Positions 16,080 through 24,248 of a stretch of DNA of 33,811 nt are shown piece after piece. The notes beneath the pieces are model-generated. The model was not told where the DNA came from. It saw only the letters and a program-made list of their open reading frames with translations, and did no database searches. The DNA comes from an uncultured Clostridium sp. (GTDB lineage Bacteria > Bacillota_I > Bacilli_A > RF39 > UBA660). How positions within the stretch are numbered: position 1 is the first letter of the stretch; the number at the start of each line of letters is the position of its first letter. The translations under genes were made by a program, and so were the position numbers. The stretch spans positions 1 through 33,811 of the forward strand of contig CABUQZ010000019.1 of NCBI GenBank assembly GCA_902493795.1. Reading direction: 5' to 3'.

Positions 16080-18194
16080 ATGAATGGACAAAATCCTTTT
16101 CAAGAAAATTTAGAAAATGTATTAGAAAAATACGGAAGAAATGTTACTCTTCTTGCAAAAGATGGTAAGATTGATCCAATTATTGGTCGTGATGATGAAA
16201 TTAGAAGTCTAACTAGAATTCTTTCAAGAAAGACAAAAAACAACCCAGTATTAATTGGTGAAGCAGGTGTTGGTAAAACTGCCATTGTTGAAGGTCTTGC
16301 GCAAAGAATTATTAAAGGTGACGTTCCAAATAGTTTAAAAAATAAAACTATTTGGGAACTTGATATGGGAAGCTTAGTAGCTGGTGCAAAGTATCGTGGT
16401 GAGTTTGAGGAAAGACTTAAAGCAGTTTTAAAAAAGGTTACTGAATCAGATGGTGAAATCATCATGTTTATCGATGAAATTCACTTAATTGTTGGAAGTG
16501 GTGCATCAGAAGGAGCGATGGACGCATCTAACATGTTAAAGCCTATGCTTGCTCGTGGTGAATTACACTGTATTGGTGCTACTACACTTAACGAATATCG
16601 TAAGTATATTGAAAAAGATAGTGCTCTTGAAAGAAGATTTCAACAAGTTCTTGTTAAAGAACCTACTGTTTTAGATACAATTACTATACTAAGGGGATTA
16701 AAGCAAAGATTTGAAGTATATCATGGTGTTAATATTAAAGATAATGCTTTAGTATCTGCTGCTACTTTATCTAATAGATATATTACTAATAGATTCTTAC
16801 CTGATAAAGCTATTGATTTAGTAGATGAAGCTTGTGCAACTGTAAAAGTTCAAATGGAAAGTGTGCCAACAGAACTTGATAATCTAACAAGAAAAATAAT
16901 GCAACTTGAAGTTGAAAAAGAAGCTTTAAAGAAAGAAAAAGATGATTTCTCAGTTAATCGTGTTTTAGAAATTGATAAGGAACTTGATACTTTAAAAGAA
17001 AAAGAAAAAGCATTAAGAGATTCTTGGGAAAGTGAAAAAGATATCAATAATAAAATTAATAAAAAGAAAGAAGAAATAGAAAGAAAAAATCATGAACTAG
17101 AACGTGCAGAAGATGAGTATGACCTTGAGAAAGCTGCTATTTTAAAACATGGTACTATTCCTACTCTTCTTAAAGAATTAGAAAGCTTAGAAGCACAAAA
17201 CAAGAACGATATTTTAAGTGACACTATTGATGAAGAAAGTATAGCTGCAATTATTTCTAAATGGACTAATATTCCGGTTAGTAAATTAGTTGGAGAAGAA
17301 AAAGAAAAACTACTTCATCTTGAAGATAATATGAGAAAAAGAGTTATTGGTCAAGATAATGCTATTAACCTTGTAAGTGATGCAATAATTCGTGCAAGAA
17401 GTGGTATTAAAGATCCAAATAGACCTATTGGTTCATTTATCTTTTTAGGTCCTACTGGAGTTGGTAAAACAGAAGTTGCTAAGACTCTTGCTTACGAACT
17501 TTTCGATGATGAAAGACATATTGTTAGAATTGATATGTCTGAATATATGGAAAGTTATTCTGTATCTAGATTAATCGGTTCTCCTCCTGGATATGTTGGA
17601 TATGATGAAGGTGGACAATTAACTGAAGCTGTTAGAAGAAATCCTTATAGTATTGTCTTATTTGATGAGATTGAAAAAGCTCATAAAGATGTATTTAATA
17701 TCTTACTTCAAATTCTTGATGATGGAAGACTTACTGATTCTCAAGGAAGAACAGTAGATTTTAAAAATACAATTATTATTATGACTTCTAATCTTGGAAG
17801 CGATTATATTCTTGATAATGTTGAAAATGCCGAAAAATTAGTAATGCAAGAATTAAAGAATACGTTTAAACCAGAATTCTTAAATAGAATTGATGAAATA
17901 ATAACATTTAAATCTTTATCAAAAGATATTGTCTATAAAATACTTGATAAAATTATAAGCGATATTAATAATAGATTAAGTGAAAAGAAACTTACAATTG
18001 AACTTACTGATAATTCTAAAAAGTATGTTATCGATAACTCATATGACGAAAAATATGGAGCACGACCAATTAAAAGATTTGTTTCAAGAAATATTGAAAC
18101 ACTTATTGCTAAAGCGATAATTAACGAAGAAGTTAAGTTTGGCGATCATGTTATTATCGATACACAAGATGATAAACTATGTATTAAAAAATAA
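16080..18194 (+). CDS. clpB: ClpB disaggregase lacking the N-terminal domain
   Basis: The protein has 704 aa against about 860 for full-length ClpB. It begins directly at the NPFQENLENVLEKYGR linker to the first AAA+ module. NBD1 Walker A is GEAGVGKT (60-67) with MFIDEIH as Walker B. A coiled-coil M-domain of ClpB type spans about 265-385. NBD2 Walker A is GPTGVGKT (457-464) with VLFDEIEKAH. The ClpP-docking loop of ClpA/C/X is absent, and the M-domain supports ClpB over ClpC. With DnaK it would rescue aggregated proteins after heat. The ATG at 16080 follows TTAGGAGGG; an upstream in-frame extension would run through the operator and promoter. Control by HrcA is indicated by the CIRCE site. 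Confidence 0.95.
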   Translation: MNGQNPFQENLENVLEKYGRNVTLLAKDGKIDPIIGRDDEIRSLTRILSRKTKNNPVLIGEAGVGKTAIVEGLAQRIIKGDVPNSLKNKTIWELDMGSLVAGAKYRGEFEERLKAVLKKVTESDGEIIMFIDEIHLIVGSGASEGAMDASNMLKPMLARGELHCIGATTLNEYRKYIEKDSALERRFQQVLVKEPTVLDTITILRGLKQRFEVYHGVNIKDNALVSAATLSNRYITNRFLPDKAIDLVDEACATVKVQMESVPTELDNLTRKIMQLEVEKEALKKEKDDFSVNRVLEIDKELDTLKEKEKALRDSWESEKDINNKINKKKEEIERKNHELERAEDEYDLEKAAILKHGTIPTLLKELESLEAQNKNDILSDTIDEESIAAIISKWTNIPVSKLVGEEKEKLLHLEDNMRKRVIGQDNAINLVSDAIIRARSGIKDPNRPIGSFIFLGPTGVGKTEVAKTLAYELFDDERHIVRIDMSEYMESYSVSRLIGSPPGYVGYDEGGQLTEAVRRNPYSIVLFDEIEKAHKDVFNILLQILDDGRLTDSQGRTVDFKNTIIIMTSNLGSDYILDNVENAEKLVMQELKNTFKPEFLNRIDEIITFKSLSKDIVYKILDKIISDINNRLSEKKLTIELTDNSKKYVIDNSYDEKYGARPIKRFVSRNIETLIAKAIINEEVKFGDHVIIDTQDDKLCIKK

Positions 18195-18202
18195 TGAATA
18201 GT

Positions 18203-18241
18203 AAAAGATGTATAACTTACATATCAAGTTACACATCTTTT
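18203..18241. terminator. Bidirectional terminator between clpB and the GH3 gene
   Basis: The arms AAAAGATGT-A-TAACTT and AAGTTA-C-ACATCTTTT have a 7-nt loop, with T-runs on both strands. The genes on either side are convergent. Confidence 0.88.
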
Positions 18242-18247
18242 TTAGTG

Positions 18248-19456
18248 TTATTTTATTTTATTTATTATTTCTTGATGTTCTTTACTATTTAAATAGCTAG
18301 GATCTAAATAATCGTTATAATTTTTTTCTATTTTTTCTATTTTTAATCTTAATATTTTTCTTACTGATTCATCTATTCTTTCTTCAGTTATTTTTCCATC
18401 GTTTAATGCATCTTTTACAGACTTCAAACATTTTCTTGAAGATGATGGCATAAGAAGAATATCTACACCTGCTTCTACTGCTTTACCACATATTTCTTCA
18501 TCACTATAATAATTTGTTAAAGCTTTCATATCTAATGCATCAGTTACTACTAATCCTTTATAGTTTAATTCTCCTTTTAAAAAGTCTGTTATAAGCGTTT
18601 TAGAAAGAGATGCTGGTACATTATTTTTAGTTATTTCTGGAACTGCTAAGTGTCCTATCATTATTACACTTGCATTATTTTCTATAGCATCAATAAATGG
18701 TACTAGATCAGATTTCATTAATTCATCTTTAGTTTTACTTACTATTGGTAAATCTTTATGAGAATCCACTTCTGTATTGCCATGTCCTGGAAAGTGCTTG
18801 TATACTGCAATTACATTGTTATCTTCTAGAGCTTTAGCAAGAGTTAAACCATGTCTTGATACAAACTGTGGACTACTTCCAAATGACCTTTTACCAATTA
18901 CTGTATTATTGGGATTTGAAAATACATCAATATCAGGAGCAAAATCCATATTTATTCCAAAGACTCTTAACTCCTCTGCAATTACTTTTCCAACGTCATA
19001 AGTAAGTTTTTCATCATCTTTTTTTCCAACCTCTTGCATATATGGAATATCAGTAACTTCTTTATCAGTAAGAGCTAGAAGTCTTTGAACGTTTCCTCCT
19101 TCTTCATCTATTGCAATAAACATAGGAATATTACTTGATGACTTTATTTCTTTAATTAACTTTAAAGTATTTTCATATGTAGTTATATTTTCATTAAAAA
19201 GGATAAATCCACCAGGCTTCACACTTTCTAAAGTTTTCTTTAGTGTGTTATCCATATAGGGATTTCTATAGTAAACGATCATCATCTGAGCAATTTTTTC
19301 ATCCGTTGTCATATTGCTCATCATTTCATCAATTCTTAAATCGATTTCATCTTTATTTTTATCACTTACGCTAGGACTTATTTTTTTCTCTTCACTTTTA
19401 GAACAACCTACTACCAACAATACTAAAAGTAATAATAAAATACTTTTCTTTTTCAT
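18248..19456 (-). CDS. GH3 family beta-N-acetylhexosaminidase lipoprotein (NagZ-like)
   Basis: The protein has 402 aa. Lipobox V-V-G-C puts the lipidated cysteine at 18. A single GH3 TIM-barrel domain follows (about 45-385). K220-H221-F-P-G-H-G, the Asp-His dyad D231/H233 in VDSH typical of NagZ, and nucleophile D306 in VVTDALDM are all present. GFILFNEN and DEEGG segments are typical of the family. The likely role is removal of terminal GlcNAc from peptidoglycan fragments at the outer membrane face, as for NagZ/YbbD in Bacillus. The ribosome site is GAGGGAAA. It lies just downstream of a terminator, and I see no clear promoter, so it may depend on read-through. Confidence 0.93.
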   Translation of the reverse strand: MKKKSILLLLLVLLVVGCSKSEEKKISPSVSDKNKDEIDLRIDEMMSNMTTDEKIAQMMIVYYRNPYMDNTLKKTLESVKPGGFILFNENITTYENTLKLIKEIKSSSNIPMFIAIDEEGGNVQRLLALTDKEVTDIPYMQEVGKKDDEKLTYDVGKVIAEELRVFGINMDFAPDIDVFSNPNNTVIGKRSFGSSPQFVSRHGLTLAKALEDNNVIAVYKHFPGHGNTEVDSHKDLPIVSKTKDELMKSDLVPFIDAIENNASVIMIGHLAVPEITKNNVPASLSKTLITDFLKGELNYKGLVVTDALDMKALTNYYSDEEICGKAVEAGVDILLMPSSSRKCLKSVKDALNDGKITEERIDESVRKILRLKIEKIEKNYNDYLDPSYLNSKEHQEIINKIK

Positions 19457-19470
19457 AATTTTCCCTCTTT

Positions 19471-19502
19471 AAAAAAACATTTGTTTTTTTGCACAAATGT
19501 TT
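19471..19502 (-). terminator. Terminator after the HPt-receiver gene
   Basis: The arms AAACATTTGT (19475-19484) and ACAAATGTTT (19493-19502) give a perfect 10-bp stem. On the minus strand T-rich sequence follows. The arm overlaps the stop codon at 19501. Confidence 0.8.
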
Positions 19503-20274
19503 ATCTTCTTACTACCATTTCTACTACTCTTTTTACATTTGTCTCATTAAATGGTTTTTCAAGAATTGCTTTAACTGGGTAATCTTTAGTTAATTCAATT
19601 ACTTTTGAAGCATCAGTTCCTGTTATTATAGCTACATTTACTTTTTTAAACATATCGTTTGTTTTCATAAACTTCAAAACACCATAACCATCTACATTAG
19701 GCATATTTAAATCTAGTAGTATTCCTGCTATTTCTTCTGTTAATGTTGATAACTTATCTATTGCAACTTGTCCATCTTTGGCAACAATTACATTATATGT
19801 ATCATTAAATATCTTGGAAATAAAATTAGAAATTACATTGGAGTCATCTACTACTAATATAGTACTATTAGGCTTATGATTATTTGCATTTTGAACATCA
19901 TTGTTCTTTTCATAATCCCATCCCATGTACTCTCTAACTACTTTTGACATTTTTTTAATTTCTGTTACTAATTCGTTATAATTGTCATAAATATAATACA
20001 TATCATTTTCTTTACTTTTCATTTCATGATTATAGGCAAGTTCTGCAAGATGTTCAAATCCAAAATACTTAGCATCACTTTTCATAGAGTGAACTAATAT
20101 TGCATAATTTGCCATATCGGCATTAGCTTTATATTTTTCTAGGTCTCCAAGACGACCTTCTACACCTTCTAAAAACTCATCTAGATTATCATTATATGTA
20201 GCTATATCTCCAAATAATTCTAGACTCTTATCTAAATTTACTCCATTATCTGTTAGTATTCTTGTATCAAACAT
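19501..20274 (-). CDS. HPt-receiver fusion protein without kinase or output domain
   Basis: The protein has 257 aa. The N-terminal all-helical domain (about 15-115) carries H62-S-M-K-S-D-A, matching the HPt phospho-histidine motif HxxKG/S. A short Asn-rich linker leads to a response-regulator receiver domain (about 137-257) with D143/D144, phospho-acceptor D188 in LLDLNMPNVDG, T218 and K240 in EKPF. No DNA-binding or enzymatic output domain follows. It would pass phosphate between His and Asp sites in a multi-step relay, but no histidine kinase lies in the window. The ribosome site AAGGAG precedes the ATG at 20274. It is the last gene of a three-gene unit with the small membrane protein and the Nudix-GNAT gene. 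Confidence 0.87.
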   Translation of the reverse strand: MFDTRILTDNGVNLDKSLELFGDIATYNDNLDEFLEGVEGRLGDLEKYKANADMANYAILVHSMKSDAKYFGFEHLAELAYNHEMKSKENDMYYIYDNYNELVTEIKKMSKVVREYMGWDYEKNNDVQNANNHKPNSTILVVDDSNVISNFISKIFNDTYNVIVAKDGQVAIDKLSTLTEEIAGILLDLNMPNVDGYGVLKFMKTNDMFKKVNVAIITGTDASKVIELTKDYPVKAILEKPFNETNVKRVVEMVVRR

Positions 20275-20311
20275 ATTTATTCTCCTTATAACATATCAAT
20301 TATAACATATT

Positions 20312-20908
20312 TTAGTTATTCTTGTTATAATTATTAATTAATTCACTTAATTCATCAAAATCATCTATATCTTTTCTTATTATTAACTTTTTTTCTTTAA
20401 TTTTACTTTGTAAATTTAACTTAAAAACAAAGAAGAAACCTTTTTCTTTCCATTCAATTGTATTTGCTTTTACTTTTACAATAAGTCTAGTTTTAGTGTT
20501 TCTTGTAGAAAGTACTTCTAAAACTTCGCCATAATTAATACCTTCTTCTTTTTTTATGTTTTTTAAAATTTTTTCTGTTATTTCTTCTTCACTTTGCTTT
20601 TCATTTGCTTTAATAATATAATCTAAACTTTTTTCATCATAAAAGTCTAAATATAATATTTTATTGTCTTTTGTAATAAAAAGAACATTTTTATGATCTA
20701 TTATTTCACTAGTAAGTGTTCCAATACCTATTAATATAGAAATAATTGATGTTCTTAAAATATTTACATCTATGTCTTTAAATTCTGATAAAAATCCAAA
20801 AGATAAAAAGAAAACTGCAAAAGTTAGAATAAATATTATTATTACTTTTAAAAAGTTTATTTTTTTATACCACTTTACTTTATTATTCTTAAATCTATAT
20901 AATTTCAT
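20312..20908 (-). CDS. Two-helix membrane protein of unknown function
   Basis: The protein has 198 aa. A basic N-terminus and two membrane helices (about 18-40 and 50-67) are followed by a cytoplasmic domain of about 130 residues, rich in Lys and Glu with alternating strands. This layout resembles small membrane proteins with a PH-like or bPH domain, but I cannot show that. It starts 8 nt after the Nudix-GNAT stop codon, so the two are co-transcribed. The HPt-receiver gene follows 37 nt later. Confidence 0.75.
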   Translation of the reverse strand: MKLYRFKNNKVKWYKKINFLKVIIIFILTFAVFFLSFGFLSEFKDIDVNILRTSIISILIGIGTLTSEIIDHKNVLFITKDNKILYLDFYDEKSLDYIIKANEKQSEEEITEKILKNIKKEEGINYGEVLEVLSTRNTKTRLIVKVKANTIEWKEKGFFFVFKLNLQSKIKEKKLIIRKDIDDFDELSELINNYNKNN

Positions 20909-20916
20909 AATTACCT

Positions 20917-21828
20917 CTATAGTTCTTTTATAAATATATCTGTATCTTTAATTTTCATATTTTGCTTTTCATATAATTTTCTTGCATAGCAACGTTTTTT
21001 GTTTGATGTTAATTCGATATAATCCATCTTTTCTTCTTTAGCAAGACGCTCTATTTCTTGAAACATCATAGTACCTAGTCCTCTATTTTGATAAGCATTA
21101 CTTATTGCTACATAATCTAAATAGAAACCTTTTTTCTTTTTTATCGGGTCATTTTTCTTCGTAATAATAGTAACTCCAATTACTTTGCCCAAATCTTTTA
21201 ATAACAATACTCTTTGATTTATATCTAAAGACAAAGTACTATATTTGGTATCATAATTGAATACTTCGTTAATTAAGTTTACTACTTCTTCTTGTTCAGT
21301 AGTTAAGAAAGAAAATGTCATATTTTTATTTAAATACTCTTTAACTGCTTCAATTGTATAATTAATTACGCCTTCTCTTGTACAAGTTTTTTTACTTTCG
21401 TTTAAGAACTCTATTATTTTATTTTTACTTACCCATACGAGAGTAAACTCTCCTTTTTTTTCGTCTTCTGTTAAAAATGTTTTTTTAATATTTGGTTCTA
21501 TTTCATCTTTTACTTCGTAATAATGCTCAATTGTTTTAGTATTAACATTTTCTTCTGGGTAATTTTTACTATAATGAGTAATTGAAAGGATTTCTTCTCT
21601 TTCTTTTTTTTCTATTACTACTCCTACTTCTTCTTTTATTTCTCTTACAAGACAATCTTCAAAAGTTTCATTTTCTTCAACATGTCCTCCTGGAAGATGG
21701 TAGTTGTTGTTAGAACAACACAAGAGAATATCACCATTTTTGTTTGTGATAATTGCTTTTGATCTTCTAACATATCTATTTATATCACCATCTTTTAAAT
21801 CATCTATATTGTATACTATCTTTTTCAT
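20917..21828 (-). CDS. Nudix hydrolase - GNAT acetyltransferase fusion
   Basis: The protein has 303 aa. The N-terminal Nudix domain (about 20-160) has a perfect Nudix box, G48-x5-E54-x7-R62-E-I-x-E-E-x-G-V70. The C-terminal GNAT domain (about 165-303) has acetyl-CoA motif A around NRGLGTMMFQEIERLAKE and the closing CYARKLYEKQNM segment. Nudix enzymes cleave nucleoside diphosphates linked to another group; GNAT enzymes transfer acetyl from acetyl-CoA to amines. The substrates of this fusion cannot be read from sequence. The ATG at 21828 follows GAGGTT; a longer frame adds seven residues without a ribosome site. It heads a three-gene unit and ends in TAG. Confidence 0.87.
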   Translation of the reverse strand: MKKIVYNIDDLKDGDINRYVRRSKAIITNKNGDILLCCSNNNYHLPGGHVEENETFEDCLVREIKEEVGVVIEKKEREEILSITHYSKNYPEENVNTKTIEHYYEVKDEIEPNIKKTFLTEDEKKGEFTLVWVSKNKIIEFLNESKKTCTREGVINYTIEAVKEYLNKNMTFSFLTTEQEEVVNLINEVFNYDTKYSTLSLDINQRVLLLKDLGKVIGVTIITKKNDPIKKKKGFYLDYVAISNAYQNRGLGTMMFQEIERLAKEEKMDYIELTSNKKRCYARKLYEKQNMKIKDTDIFIKEL

Positions 21829-21901
21829 AATAACCTCTACATATAGCATAACATAATTTAGTCATAATGTGGATTTTTTTAGCTAATAAATTTTTTACAC
21901 G

Positions 21902-21932
21902 AAAAAAAGCATCCCAATTTCTTGAGATGCTT
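21902..21932 (-). terminator. Terminator of htpG
   Basis: On the minus strand AAGCATC-T-CAA, loop GAAA, TTG-G-GATGCTT is followed by T7. It sits 6 nt past the htpG stop codon. Confidence 0.85.
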
Positions 21933-21938
21933 CTATTT

Positions 21939-23813
21939 TTACTTTGCAATAAACTCACAAACTAAATTACTTATTTCAGTTGGATTTTCAATTGGTAATC
22001 CTTCAATTAATCTTGCTTGTGCATAAAGAATTTTTGTGTACTTTTCAAGTCCTTCTTTATCATTTTTATATAAGTCTTGAAGCTTTGCTACAATTGGATG
22101 ATTTTCATTTATTTCTAGAACTTTTTCTGCTGTTATTCTTTCATCAGTTGGCATAGCATTAATTACTTTTTCCATTTCAACAGAAACATTTCCCTCTGAT
22201 GTCAAACATACTGGATGATTCTTTAAGTTTTTAGTAAATCTTACGTTTTTAATATCAATTGCATTTTTCATTACTTCAAACATATCTTTGTTTTCACTAT
22301 TCGCTTTTTCAAGCTCTTTCTTTTCTTCTTCTGTATCTAAATCTAGGTTTTCTGTTGCAACGTTAGCAAACTTCTTACCTTCATATTCTCTTAATGCTTG
22401 AAGAGTAAATTCATCAACATAATCTGTACAATATAAGATTTCATAGTCTTTTTCTTTTAATTTATCAGTTTGTGGTAATAAATCAATCTTATCAGTTGTT
22501 TCTCCACAAGCGTAATAAATCTTATCTTGTCCTTCTTTCATTCTTTCAGTGTATTCTTTTAATGTAACAAGTTTCTTCTCTTTAGATGAATAGAACATCA
22601 ATAAGTCTTTTAATGTGTCATTATTTTGGCCAAAAGCATTATAAATTCCAAATTTTATATTAATTCCAAATGTCTTGAAGAAGTTTTCATAATCTTCTCT
22701 TCTTTCTTCTTGCATTGTTTCAAGTTCTTTTCTAATTTTAGATTCAATACTTTTCGCAATTGTCTTTACTTGATTATCTTGTTGTAGTATTTCACGAGAT
22801 ATATTAAGTGATACATCTGGAGTATCAACAAGACCTTTAACAAAGCTGAAGTAGTCTGGAAGTAATTCTTTACATTTTTCCATTATTAGAACTCCATTAG
22901 AGTAAAGTTCTAGACCTTTTTCATAATCTTTTGAATAGAAATCATATGGAGCCTTTGATGGAATATACATTAATGTATTATAGCTACATTTTCCTTCTAC
23001 ACTTGAGTGAATTACGCTTAATGGTTTTTCATAGTCATAGAATTTATCCATATAAAATGAATTATATTCATCTTCTTTTATTTCATTTTTATTTTTCTTC
23101 CATAGAGGAATCATACTATTGATTACTTCTTCTTCAGTATGCTTTTCAACTTCATCACTATCTTCTTTTTTGTGTTCATGTGTTAAATCCATTTTAATTG
23201 GATATTTAATATAATCTGAATACTTTTTAATTAATCCTTCGATAGTGAATTCTTCTAGATATTTTGAATAGTTTTCATCTTCTGTATCTTTCTTTAAGTG
23301 AAGTGTTATTGTAGTTCCACATTCATCTTTATCACATTCCTCAATAGTGTATCCATCTGCTCCACTTGACTTCCAAACATGAGCTTTTTCATCTTGGAAC
23401 TTTTTACTTACAACTTCTATTTCATCACTTACCATAAAAGCTGAATAAAATCCTACACCAAATTGTCCAATACACTCTGTTTCTTTGTTTTTATTTTCTT
23501 CTTTAAATAAAAGTGTTCCAGATTCTGCTATGGTACCTAGATTATTTTCAAGTTCATCTTCATTCATTCCAATACCATTATCTTTAATAACAAGAGTATT
23601 GTTTTCTTTATCTATTTCTACTTTAATATAGAAGTCATCCTTATCTAGTTTTACTTTTCTATCTGTAAGAGATAAATAATATAGTTTATCTATTGCATCA
23701 CTAGCATTAGAAATTAATTCTCTTAAAAATATTTCTTTATTAGTATATATTGAATTTATCATTAAGTTTAATAACTTCTTTGATTCTGCTTTAAATTCTT
23801 TTTTCTTTTTCAT
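21939..23813 (-). CDS. htpG: HtpG, bacterial Hsp90 chaperone
   Basis: The protein has 624 aa, the normal length for bacterial Hsp90. The N-terminal GHKL ATPase holds the catalytic and metal motif ELISNASDAIDKL (E32, N36, D39), DNGIGM (78-83) and GQFGVGF (116-122). The middle domain has the NISREIL(L/Q)Q segment with the conserved arginine. The C-terminal dimer domain ends without an MEEVD tail, as in bacteria. It helps fold and remodel client proteins, often with DnaK. The ribosome site AAAGGATG precedes the ATG at 23813. Its promoter overlaps a diverged CIRCE repeat with the same layout as at clpB, so both genes probably share HrcA control. Confidence 0.96.
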   Translation of the reverse strand: MKKKKEFKAESKKLLNLMINSIYTNKEIFLRELISNASDAIDKLYYLSLTDRKVKLDKDDFYIKVEIDKENNTLVIKDNGIGMNEDELENNLGTIAESGTLLFKEENKNKETECIGQFGVGFYSAFMVSDEIEVVSKKFQDEKAHVWKSSGADGYTIEECDKDECGTTITLHLKKDTEDENYSKYLEEFTIEGLIKKYSDYIKYPIKMDLTHEHKKEDSDEVEKHTEEEVINSMIPLWKKNKNEIKEDEYNSFYMDKFYDYEKPLSVIHSSVEGKCSYNTLMYIPSKAPYDFYSKDYEKGLELYSNGVLIMEKCKELLPDYFSFVKGLVDTPDVSLNISREILQQDNQVKTIAKSIESKIRKELETMQEERREDYENFFKTFGINIKFGIYNAFGQNNDTLKDLLMFYSSKEKKLVTLKEYTERMKEGQDKIYYACGETTDKIDLLPQTDKLKEKDYEILYCTDYVDEFTLQALREYEGKKFANVATENLDLDTEEEKKELEKANSENKDMFEVMKNAIDIKNVRFTKNLKNHPVCLTSEGNVSVEMEKVINAMPTDERITAEKVLEINENHPIVAKLQDLYKNDKEGLEKYTKILYAQARLIEGLPIENPTEISNLVCEFIAK

Positions 23814-23842
23814 GTTATCATCCTTTCTTGACTAACAATTTA

Positions 23843-23871
23843 ATGGTATCACCATTTTTAGCACTTGTCAA
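23843..23871 (-). promoter_or_regulatory. Promoter of htpG
   Basis: On the minus strand TTGACA (23866-23871), a 17-nt spacer and TACCAT (23843-23848, a weak -10) are seen. The stretch TTGACAAGTGC-AAAA-GGTGATA is almost the same as at the clpB promoter, where the -10 is perfect. Confidence 0.7.
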
Positions 23872-23884
23872 CTCAAACTGCCAA
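23858..23884 (-). promoter_or_regulatory. Diverged CIRCE operator upstream of htpG
   Basis: The minus-strand arms are TTGGCAGTT and AAGTGCTAA around a 9-nt spacer, against TTAGCACTC-N9-GAGTGCTAA. This gives three mismatches in one arm and one in the other. It overlaps the -35, exactly as at clpB. Confidence 0.72.
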
Positions 23885-23886
23885 CA

Positions 23887-23915
23887 AAAAAAGTCATATT
23901 AAATATATGACCTTT
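23887..23915 (-). terminator. Terminator of the HelD operon
   Basis: AAAGTCATAT (23890-23899) pairs with ATATGACCTTT with one bulge. On the minus strand T7 follows. It ends directly upstream of the htpG CIRCE. Confidence 0.78.
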
Positions 23916-24238
23916 TATCTTGTTTTATTTTTTTCTTTTAATAATTCTTTTGTTGATTTTATACCATGTTGAATAGTTTTTACAAGTACAAATCCACATG
24001 CTGCAAGAAGGAATAACTGGTTTGTCGCAAAAGCTAGATTTGTTACTGCAAGTGTTACAATTCCATGTCCTGCTACATTTAGTACTAGTTCTGTTCCTGA
24101 TTTAGTTGTTTCGTAAATTTTCTTTTCATTTACTTTTAAATTTTTGATAGATGTTGATGCTTTTTGTTGTGTTGTACTAGCTTGGTTTAAAATATTATTT
24201 TTAACATTATTTGCTTTACTAACAGCTTCTTTAAGCAT
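23915..24238 (-). CDS. Small two-helix membrane protein
   Basis: The protein has 107 aa. A helical, charged, Asn/Ser/Thr-rich N-terminal half (about 1-50) is followed by two hydrophobic helices (about 52-70 and 73-87) and a basic end. I do not recognise it. It is the last gene of the HelD unit, 10 nt after the 346-aa gene, and is closed by a terminator. A ribosome site of the form AGGGAAAG precedes the start. Confidence 0.7.
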   Translation of the reverse strand: MLKEAVSKANNVKNNILNQASTTQQKASTSIKNLKVNEKKIYETTKSGTELVLNVAGHGIVTLAVTNLAFATNQLFLLAACGFVLVKTIQHGIKSTKELLKEKNKTR

Positions 24239-24248
24239 TTTACTTTCC

